Assembly (NCBI GenBank): GCA_002394185.1
Contig: DGTB01000129.1
Location: 1 to 7,405, forward strand
Length of the DNA stretch: 7,405 nucleotides
Reading direction: 5' to 3'
From: Bacteroidales bacterium UBA4347
GTDB taxonomy: Bacteria > Bacteroidota > Bacteroidia > Bacteroidales > P3
The notes under the pieces were generated by a model. It was not told the origin of the DNA and searched no databases. It was given only the letters and a program-made list of their open reading frames with translations. Below, one piece after another: positions 1 through 5,987 of the stretch. The translations under genes were made by a program, and so were the position numbers. Position 1 is the first letter of the stretch. Each line of letters begins with the position of its first letter.

Positions 1-41
1 ATCGGGGGCGTCTCGGGTAGGGTTTTGACCCGGTAGGGGTG

Positions 42-1376
42 CTACTCGACGGGGATGTCGCGGTTGACGTTCTTGGAGCCGGCGAGGGCGTAGAAGAGGA
101 TGTAGGCCAACATGGCGACGACGAGCCAGTAGGAGCCCATGTAGCCCACGGCGCCGGCGATGGCGTTCTGGATGAGAGGCATGACGCCGCCGCCGACGAC
201 CATCATCATGAAGATGCCGGAGGCCTGCTCGGTGTAGCGGCCGAGGCCCTCGACGCTGAGGTTGAAGATGGTGCCCCACATGAGGGAGGTGCAGAGGCCG
301 CAGAGAACGAGGAAGAGTGCGCTGATGGGCACCTGGAACATCTGGAATCCGCCGTCGACGCTATAGCCGGGCATGGAGATGCGTATGTCGCTGGGCATGA
401 GGATGGCCACGATGACGAGGGCGATGGCGGCGATGGCCACGGTGGAGAGCTGCGCGCGGGTGGAGACCTTGCCGCTGATGGCGGCGCTGGCGGCGCGGCC
501 CACCATCATGAGGAGCCAGTAGATGGCAGCCACGGCGCCACCGATGGCGGCACCGCAGAGGGGGTCGTCGGTGAGGTAGAAGTTGAGTTCGGCGGGGATG
601 CCGACCTCGATGCCGACGTAGAAGAAGATGGCCACGACGCCAAGGACGAGGTGGCGGAAGCTCCAGGCGCTGATGCGTTTGCCGTTTTTGCCGGTGGCCG
701 CGGCCTGGGCCTGGCGGCCGAGGGTGGGCTCGGGGATCTGGACGAAAAGGATGACCAGGAAGGCCAGGGCGAAGACGCCCATGGCGATGAAGAGCAGCGG
801 GGCCACGTCGCTCATGGCGGTGCGCTCGGTGACGGTGCCGATGAGGGCGCCGACGAGGAGCGGCGTGAGGGTGCCGGTGAGGGAGTTGAGGGTGCCGCCG
901 GTCTGGATGAGCTGGTTGCCGCGGTTGCCGCCGCCGCCCAGGAGGTTGAGCATGGGGTTGACCACAGTGTTGAGCATGCAGACGCAGAAGCCGCACACGA
1001 AGGCGCCGAGGAGGTAGATGATGAAGTTGAGCATCACGGGCTGTCCGCCGACGCTGAAGGTGGCCGTCTCGGCGCCCACGAGGCTGGAGAGGTACTGCAC
1101 GAGCATGCCCACGAAGCCCACGCCGAGGGCGATGAGGGCGGTCTTCTTGTAGCCTATGCGGCTCATCAGCTTGCCGGCGGGGATGCCCATGATGAGGTAG
1201 GCCAGGAAGTTCATGAGGTTGCCGAGCATGCCGGACCACTCATAGTTGTTTTTCCAGATGTTGCCGAAGGGGGCGGCCATGTTGGTCACGAAGCTGATCA
1301 TGGCGAACATGAAGAACATGGCGATGACGGGGATGATGGCCAGTTTCTGTGATTTGGCCGTGGTGTTGTTGTCCAT
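42..1376 (-). CDS. FHS-family (fucose permease-like) MFS sugar transporter
   Basis: A 444-residue inner-membrane protein with about 12 hydrophobic segments (roughly residues 13-36, 48-67, 78-97, 115-140, 162-182, 192-213, 241-263, 276-295, 308-327, 349-370, 382-405, 412-431). A motif A-like loop, GKLMSRIGYKK (69-79), follows TM2. From memory of E. coli FucP, the match is good at LNTVVNP (135-141; FucP LETAANP), FYVGIEVG (252-259) and TIFNLSVEGLG...VVGGGVMP (369-400; FucP TIFSLGIKNLG...IIGGGIVTP), which places it in the fucose/glucose/galactose symporter group rather than generic MFS. The substrate is not readable, but a monosaccharide is likeliest. Both FucP protonation sites are Asn here (N32, N136). 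The ATG at 1376 is chosen because TM1 begins about 12 residues later. It lies 36 bp after the upstream protease gene with no visible terminator, so it may be co-transcribed. The stop is TAG. Family is fairly certain; substrate and coupling ion are not. Confidence 0.9.
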   Translation of the reverse strand: MDNNTTAKSQKLAIIPVIAMFFMFAMISFVTNMAAPFGNIWKNNYEWSGMLGNLMNFLAYLIMGIPAGKLMSRIGYKKTALIALGVGFVGMLVQYLSSLVGAETATFSVGGQPVMLNFIIYLLGAFVCGFCVCMLNTVVNPMLNLLGGGGNRGNQLIQTGGTLNSLTGTLTPLLVGALIGTVTERTAMSDVAPLLFIAMGVFALAFLVILFVQIPEPTLGRQAQAAATGKNGKRISAWSFRHLVLGVVAIFFYVGIEVGIPAELNFYLTDDPLCGAAIGGAVAAIYWLLMMVGRAASAAISGKVSTRAQLSTVAIAAIALVIVAILMPSDIRISMPGYSVDGGFQMFQVPISALFLVLCGLCTSLMWGTIFNLSVEGLGRYTEQASGIFMMMVVGGGVMPLIQNAIAGAVGYMGSYWLVVAMLAYILFYALAGSKNVNRDIPVE

Positions 1377-1412
1377 GTTGATGGTTTTGGGTTATTGATA
1401 CATTGGTTTAAA
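1377..1412 (-). other. Short intergenic spacer between protease and transporter genes
   Basis: This is a 36-bp AT-rich spacer. On the minus strand I see no hairpin followed by a T run, so nothing obviously ends transcription from the protease genes before the transporter. There is also no convincing Bacteroidota promoter (TAnnTTTG with an upstream TTG). Read-through into the transporter gene is the simplest reading, though a weak promoter inside the end of the protease gene cannot be excluded. Confidence 0.5.
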
Positions 1413-3656
1413 TTACAAAGCGACTATTTTGCGGCAGTGGTCGCCGGCCTGGAGCATGTAGACTCCGGCCGAGGGGAGGACGAAGGCCGCCAGCTGCCGG
1501 CTAGTGGTTGCCAGGGTGCGGCCCTGCACGTCGAGGAGTCTGACCTCGAGGCCGTTGGGGTTGGCAACGGTGAGTGCGAGTCCGTTCTGTTCGACGGCGA
1601 TGGCGTCGGGAGCGGTGTCGGCCCCGTCGATGCCCACAGCGGGCACGAAGGTGGCGATGACGGTGGCGGGGGCGGTGACGCGCATGTGCAGGGGGTTGTC
1701 GGTTTCGCCGGTGCTCCAGCCCACAAAGCGGTAGCCCGCGGCCGCCGAGGCCGCAAGGACGGCGGTGTCGCCGGGATAGTAGTTGCCGCCGCCGTGCACG
1801 CTGCCGCGGTCGGCATGGCTGGGCTCCACGTTGATGGCCACCTGCTGCAGCTCGCCCAGCAGGGCCTGGACCATCCACGAGGCATACATGTTGCGTCCCT
1901 CAAGGTGATCCCAGGTGGTGCCGGCACGCTTGTACCAGGAGCCGTCTGGGTTGCCGGAATAGCTGCAGTAGACCGCGGGGTTGGAATAGGAGCGGCTGGT
2001 GAGGGTGATCCAGACGGGCAGGCTGTCGATGAGCGGCTCGGGGGTGGAGAGCGGGATGGTGTTCCATCCGAAGCGGTTGGTGGAGTGGGTGGTGGAGAAT
2101 ATCAACTGCTCGCGGTTTTCGCCCAAGAAGACGTTGATGGTGTAGGTGGCGTTGCTGACGCCGTAATACTGTACATATTCCAGCTGACGATGGCGCGGCA
2201 CGGAGCGCGCCGGGATGCGGATGCCCCACTCGGGCGGAATGTTGTTGTACTCGCCCCAGAGGCCGCCGTAGCCGGCGAAGCTGTAGCCGAGGGTGTCGCC
2301 GTAGATGGGGGCGAAGAGGGCCGTGTCGGCATAGTCGTTGTTGGGCGAGAAGACGAAGGGGTTGATGTGGTTGCCGCTCTTCCAGTTGAGGAAGCGGTAG
2401 CCCTCGGAGGCCGTGGCCAGCAGGGTCGTGGTGGTGTAGGAGGCCATGGTGCCGCCGCCGGAGACCTGGCCGCAAGCGGTGTCGGAAGGCACCACGCTGA
2501 CAGTCACCGTGGGGTTCTCGCTGGCAGGGAAGACACGGAGCAGGGCATGATTGTCGTGGCTGTAGGAGTTGCTCTCGTTGCCGCCGATGCCGCTGGCGCT
2601 GGGGCTCAGGGAGTCGAAGGTGTAGAAGCCGTCGCAATAGCCGCCCCAGCCCCAATTGACGTGGTAGAAGCCCAGGGAGTCGTAGCCGTCGAGGACAAAG
2701 GCATGCCCGCCCTCTCCGTCGGTGCCGGAGAACAAGATGGGGCGCGAGGCGTCGAGCTCGGCGGTGAGCAGTTCGTTCCACTGGGCGTCGGTGTAATTAT
2801 CGCGGTAGGCCGCGAAGAGGGCCTGATTGTAGCGGAAATAGTTCTTGAGGGCGTTCTCGGCCGAGGCGGAGGCGGGGTTGCCATAGGCAGAGACATGCGC
2901 GCCGCTGCTCTCGGGACTATAGGACATTTCGACAGCAACGCCCACATGGTACATGAGCAACGCCACGGCGTCGATTTGCTGCTGGGTGCTGCTCCAGTCG
3001 AGGTGGTCGGACATGTGGGCCCAATCATAATAGGTGGAGTCGAACCGGGCACTCTGGAGGCCGAAGCCCTGGGGTGTGTAGGAATGGGAGCCGCGACCCA
3101 CGACGGGGTGGTTCCAGTACTTCATCACCTGTGCCATGGCCGTGGCCACGCAGCCCGTGACGGAATAGGCGCTGTCGGAGAGGCGCATGGGGCACATCCT
3201 GTTGTAAAATGGCGCCTGGTTCCAGGTGGTGGTCATCAGGGGGCCCACAGCGGTGTCGCGTACGGTGCGGAACTTAGTGCCGGCAAGCATCTGCCACTCC
3301 TGCTTCACCTGCTCCGACTCCTCGATGCCGAGTTTCTTCAGCGAGGCGATGTTGCGCTCATAGGCTTCAATCCAGCTGAAGATATGGTTGGGCAGGGAGG
3401 CGGTGGGGAAGGTGCCGGTAAGCGAATAGCCCAAAACGGGGCGGACGCAATCGTCGGCAGCGATGAGGGCGAACCCCTGGCCGTCGGTGCCGGCGAAGAG
3501 ATAGCACTCGGAGAAACGTTGGGGGGTGACGTCGACCACCTCTTTCTGCAGCAGGTGGGCGGCCACAATGCGAGCCTTGTCGGGAGCGACAGGCCTGGCC
3601 CATACAGGCAAGGCCAGCAGTAGTGTGGTGAGAGACAGAAGAATGTGTTTGGTCAT
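1413..3656 (-). CDS. C10 family (streptopain-like) cysteine protease with T9SS sorting domain, copy 1
   Basis: A 747-residue secreted protease precursor. The signal peptide (1-20) ends in VWA before RPVAP. A SpeB/Spi-like prodomain spans about 21-125 and contains Cys51 and Cys70. The C10 catalytic domain (about 137-378) carries the oxyanion Gln146 (TWNQ), nucleophile Cys169 (TGCVATAMAQ), His318 (GGHAFVLDGYD) and Asn334-Trp335 (HVNWGWGG), matching streptopain, so it should be active after prodomain removal. Next come a divergent InlB-like repeat (about 385-450), a beta-rich accessory domain (about 451-600: EWGIRIP, VFLGE, PVWITL, SGNPDGSWYK, YASWMV), a second InlB-like repeat (about 607-671) and a T9SS type A C-terminal domain (about 675-747, with LPSAGVYML and a final KIVAL). 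The start at 3656 is preferred over an in-frame ATG at 3710, because the signal peptide begins there and the longer form would overlap the upstream gene. It sits 10 bp behind its paralogue. An Asn/Ser-rich insert at about 352-369 is absent from copy 2. Natural substrates are unknown. Confidence 0.95.
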   Translation of the reverse strand: MTKHILLSLTTLLLALPVWARPVAPDKARIVAAHLLQKEVVDVTPQRFSECYLFAGTDGQGFALIAADDCVRPVLGYSLTGTFPTASLPNHIFSWIEAYERNIASLKKLGIEESEQVKQEWQMLAGTKFRTVRDTAVGPLMTTTWNQAPFYNRMCPMRLSDSAYSVTGCVATAMAQVMKYWNHPVVGRGSHSYTPQGFGLQSARFDSTYYDWAHMSDHLDWSSTQQQIDAVALLMYHVGVAVEMSYSPESSGAHVSAYGNPASASAENALKNYFRYNQALFAAYRDNYTDAQWNELLTAELDASRPILFSGTDGEGGHAFVLDGYDSLGFYHVNWGWGGYCDGFYTFDSLSPSASGIGGNESNSYSHDNHALLRVFPASENPTVTVSVVPSDTACGQVSGGGTMASYTTTTLLATASEGYRFLNWKSGNHINPFVFSPNNDYADTALFAPIYGDTLGYSFAGYGGLWGEYNNIPPEWGIRIPARSVPRHRQLEYVQYYGVSNATYTINVFLGENREQLIFSTTHSTNRFGWNTIPLSTPEPLIDSLPVWITLTSRSYSNPAVYCSYSGNPDGSWYKRAGTTWDHLEGRNMYASWMVQALLGELQQVAINVEPSHADRGSVHGGGNYYPGDTAVLAASAAAGYRFVGWSTGETDNPLHMRVTAPATVIATFVPAVGIDGADTAPDAIAVEQNGLALTVANPNGLEVRLLDVQGRTLATTSRQLAAFVLPSAGVYMLQAGDHCRKIVAL

Positions 3657-3666
3657 AATCGAAAGT
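3657..3666 (-). other. 10-bp junction between tandem protease genes
   Basis: Only ten AT-rich bases separate the TAA stop of the upstream C10 gene (3669-3667) from the ATG of the downstream one (3656). There is no room for a promoter or terminator and no clear Shine-Dalgarno sequence, as is common in Bacteroidota. The two proteases are therefore very probably made from a single mRNA. Confidence 0.75.
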
Positions 3667-5904
3667 TTAATTGATAACAACAATACGCCGGACGGGGAGA
3701 CCGTCGGCATGAATCAAATAGACTCCGGCCACGGGGAGGCCGCAGTCGATATGTGTGCTGCTGGAGGACATCAGCCGTCGGCCCATGATATCAAAGAGCG
3801 CCACATGACGTCCTTCCGGATTGTCGACGGAGAGCGAAAGTCCCTCGGCATAGACGGCAAGGGGAGCACTGTCGACATCATCGATGCCTTCGCCGCCGGC
3901 AAAGACGGCCACGATAGCGGTATCGGCCGTTACGATGAAGCGCAGCGGGTTGTCCTGGCTGCCATTGCTCCACCCCGTGAACCGATAGGGCGGAATGGGG
4001 GTGGCGAGGAGTGTGCAGGTATCGCCCGGACAATAGTCGCCAGCACCCGAAACTTCACCCATACGGGCATCGTTGGGCGAGGCGGAGACATGATAGGTAT
4101 TGGGGGCCGTGATGGCGCGAATCAGCCAAGAGTAATAAATGTCATACTGGACGTCGACCTGACACCAGGCGCCGGATACGCGGAGCCACGAGCCGTCGCT
4201 GTTGCCGCAGTAGCGTCCCAAGGCGATGGGTCTGTCGCCCTCGGCAACAACGCTTAAGGTTATCCATACGGGAGCAGCGGTGTCGAGGCTGAGGGGGGTG
4301 GTGAGAACGTGTCTGAACCACGTGTATTGCTGGTTGCCGCTTATATCGACAATGGTGGCATGGTAGGCCAACGTCTGAGGGCAGATGCTGTCGCCCAGGT
4401 AAATGTTGAGTTCGTGGGTTGTGACCGAGGCGAGGAGGAACTGGACCTCGGTAAGGGTGTTATGGGCAAACGATGCGGCGGGCACCCGGATGCCCCATTC
4501 GACAGTGTCGCTGTTGCTCCCCTGCCAGGTGGTGAAGAGCTTCTTGGAATAGCAAATGGTATCACCACGGAGCGGACGGAAGATTGCGCTGTCGGTCAAA
4601 TCGTCGTATGCGATGAAGCTGTTGGGGTCGTAGACGGACCCCGAGGCCCAATGGGAGAAGACGTGGCCCTCGCTGGCACGTGCAATGAGGTTGACGGTGT
4701 CGGCGCCAGAACGATAGTTACCCGATCCGAGGACGGTGCCCATAAGGCTATCGTTTGCAACTACGTTGACAGTGCAAACAGAGTCGGACACTGGCGAAGC
4801 CGGGCGGATGCCGACGATGGCCTTGTTGCTCTGAGTGAAGCTGTATCCCGAGTAGGGATTGAGAGAGTCGATGCAGTAGAATCCATTGGCATAGCCACCC
4901 CAGCCCCAGTTGAAATGGAAATAGCCCAGCGAATCGTAGCCGTCGAGGACAAAAGTGTGGCCAGCATTGGAGATGCCGTTGCCCGAGTAGAGTACAGGAC
5001 GGCCCTCGTCGCATTCTTGCTTCATCATTGCCACCCACCGACTGTCGGTGTATTCGTCCTTGAAGGCCGCATGCAGTTGAGGACTGTAGCGGAAATAGGT
5101 CTTCAGGGCATTCTCGGCCGAGGCATAAGAGATGCTGCCGTTGGAAGAAGTGTTGGCTCCACTGGCCTGCGGGCCATAGCTCATGTCCACTGCTATGCCG
5201 GCATCGCTACAGAGACGCGCTATAGCGAAAACCTCTTGATTGCTGCTCGAGGCATTGAGGCTGTCGGGCATGTGAGGCCAGTCGTAGTGAGTGGTGTCAA
5301 AACAAGCCGAGAGAACACCATAAAGAGGATGGTTATACGAATGGCTGCCCATACCGACAGCGGGATGGCACCAGAAACGCATAATCTGGGCCATGGCCGT
5401 GGCCACACAGCCTGTGTAGGTATAGGTGGAGTGTCCTACATCGTATGGACACAGGTCGTTGTAGTAAGGGCGCTGGTTCCAGCAGGTGGTGAGCAACGGG
5501 CCTACTTGGTTTCCGCTTTTCAACCCATCGGAAAGGAGCTGTCTCCACTGGGACGCAATCTCCGGTGTGGGCACGGCCATAGCATCCTCGGTGGCGGCGA
5601 TGGCACGCATATAGCCATCAATCCAACTTCGCAAGTTGGCAGGCATATCCGTGGCGGGGAAAGTGCTGGTGTGCGAGTAGGCCAAGAGGGGACGAACACA
5701 ATCGGATGCAGAGACGAGGACGAATCCCCGGCCATCAGCGGCATTGAAAAGATAGCACTGTGTGAAGTCTACAGGGGTAGCATCGACCACCGACTTCATC
5801 AGCACCCGGGCAGCGACACGACGGGCTGTAGCCACATCAACAGGCTTGCCACTGGCCACGACGAGGGCCATCAAAGCTATACTCAGTACAAGATATCTTT
5901 TCAT
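3667..5904 (-). CDS. C10 family (streptopain-like) cysteine protease with T9SS sorting domain, copy 2
   Basis: A 745-residue secreted protease precursor, the tandem paralogue and upstream neighbour of the other C10 gene. The signal peptide covers about 1-19 (MKRYLVLSIALMALVVASG), followed by a prodomain (about 20-125, with Cys50 and Cys69). The C10 catalytic domain (about 134-370) keeps Gln144 (CWNQ), Cys166 (TGCVATAMAQ), His316 (AGHTFVLDGYD) and Asn332-Trp333 (FNWGWGG). Two divergent InlB-like repeats (about 377-445 and 604-671) flank a beta-rich domain (about 447-598: EWGIRVP, IYLGDS, PVWITL, NSDGSWLR, YYSWLI). The T9SS type A sorting domain covers about 673-745 (LPVAGVYLI, ending RRIVVIN). 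The start at 5904 is chosen over an in-frame ATG at 5949, which would add 15 polar residues before the signal peptide and reach into the upstream terminator. It carries 18 cysteines against 8 in its partner, including Cys141 next to the oxyanion site. It is the first gene after the atp terminator. Active protease is likely; target proteins are unknown. Confidence 0.95.
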   Translation of the reverse strand: MKRYLVLSIALMALVVASGKPVDVATARRVAARVLMKSVVDATPVDFTQCYLFNAADGRGFVLVSASDCVRPLLAYSHTSTFPATDMPANLRSWIDGYMRAIAATEDAMAVPTPEIASQWRQLLSDGLKSGNQVGPLLTTCWNQRPYYNDLCPYDVGHSTYTYTGCVATAMAQIMRFWCHPAVGMGSHSYNHPLYGVLSACFDTTHYDWPHMPDSLNASSSNQEVFAIARLCSDAGIAVDMSYGPQASGANTSSNGSISYASAENALKTYFRYSPQLHAAFKDEYTDSRWVAMMKQECDEGRPVLYSGNGISNAGHTFVLDGYDSLGYFHFNWGWGGYANGFYCIDSLNPYSGYSFTQSNKAIVGIRPASPVSDSVCTVNVVANDSLMGTVLGSGNYRSGADTVNLIARASEGHVFSHWASGSVYDPNSFIAYDDLTDSAIFRPLRGDTICYSKKLFTTWQGSNSDTVEWGIRVPAASFAHNTLTEVQFLLASVTTHELNIYLGDSICPQTLAYHATIVDISGNQQYTWFRHVLTTPLSLDTAAPVWITLSVVAEGDRPIALGRYCGNSDGSWLRVSGAWCQVDVQYDIYYSWLIRAITAPNTYHVSASPNDARMGEVSGAGDYCPGDTCTLLATPIPPYRFTGWSNGSQDNPLRFIVTADTAIVAVFAGGEGIDDVDSAPLAVYAEGLSLSVDNPEGRHVALFDIMGRRLMSSSSTHIDCGLPVAGVYLIHADGLPVRRIVVIN

Positions 5905-5929
5905 GGCGTTAGGTTTCTCTCTGTCATAT
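5905..5929 (-). promoter_or_regulatory. Leader just upstream of the first protease gene
   Basis: The bases between the terminator T-tract and the protease ATG contain a purine run, AGAGAGAAA, in the leader about 10 to 18 bases before the start. It could help ribosome binding but is not a textbook Shine-Dalgarno. A promoter for the protease genes must lie here or within the terminator, or the genes depend on read-through from the atp operon. I could not identify a convincing TAnnTTTG box with a properly spaced upstream element. Confidence 0.3.
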
Positions 5930-5974
5930 AAAAAGATAAAAAGGGGCACCGCAAATGTTTTGGTGGTGCCCCTT
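5930..5974 (-). terminator. Intrinsic terminator of the atp operon
   Basis: On the minus strand, AAGGGGCACC (5974-5965) and GGTGCCCCTT (5950-5941) form a perfect 10-bp GC-rich stem with a 14-base loop, followed at once by a T-rich tract, TTTATCTTTTT (5940-5930). The stem begins 13 bases after the atpG stop. The plus strand lacks a matching T run, so it should work in one direction, ending atp transcription. This fits atpG being the last gene of the operon. Confidence 0.9.
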
Positions 5975-5987
5975 GTTGAGGGTTGTA

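Noticed and set aside
1..41. Small inverted repeat (GGGT/ACCC) downstream of the transporter gene as a terminator
   Set aside because: The stem is only 4 to 5 bp and no T-rich tract follows on the minus strand within the window.
39..1352. Long open frame on the plus strand (437 codons) opposite the transporter gene
   Set aside because: Its translation is a low-complexity run of Asp, Glu, Gly, Ala and His with no fold-like pattern. It is the complement of a GC-rich gene with strong third-position bias; the minus-strand frame has clear transporter motifs.
1395..3623. Very long open frame on the plus strand (742 codons) opposite the downstream protease gene
   Set aside because: Gly/Val/Ala-rich translation without recognisable motifs, mirroring the codon phase of the protease gene. 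An antisense shadow, despite its length.
3657..3710. N-terminal extension of the downstream protease to an ATG at 3710
   Set aside because: It would place 18 residues before a clear signal peptide and overlap the upstream gene by 44 bases; the ATG at 3656 gives a normal secretion signal.
4309..5931. Open frame on the plus strand (540 codons) opposite the upstream protease gene
   Set aside because: Same reason: no domain or signal pattern, and it runs through the atp terminator region. The minus-strand frame carries intact protease active-site motifs.
5905..5949. N-terminal extension of the upstream protease to an ATG at 5949
   Set aside because: It lies in the terminator stem and T-tract and adds polar residues before the signal peptide.
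5925..5960. Promoter-like TATCTTTT with an upstream TTTG on the minus strand
   Set aside because: It resembles the Bacteroidota TAnnTTTG box but misses the final G, and the TTTG is only 13 bases upstream instead of about 19 to 21; the match largely reflects the terminator T-tract.
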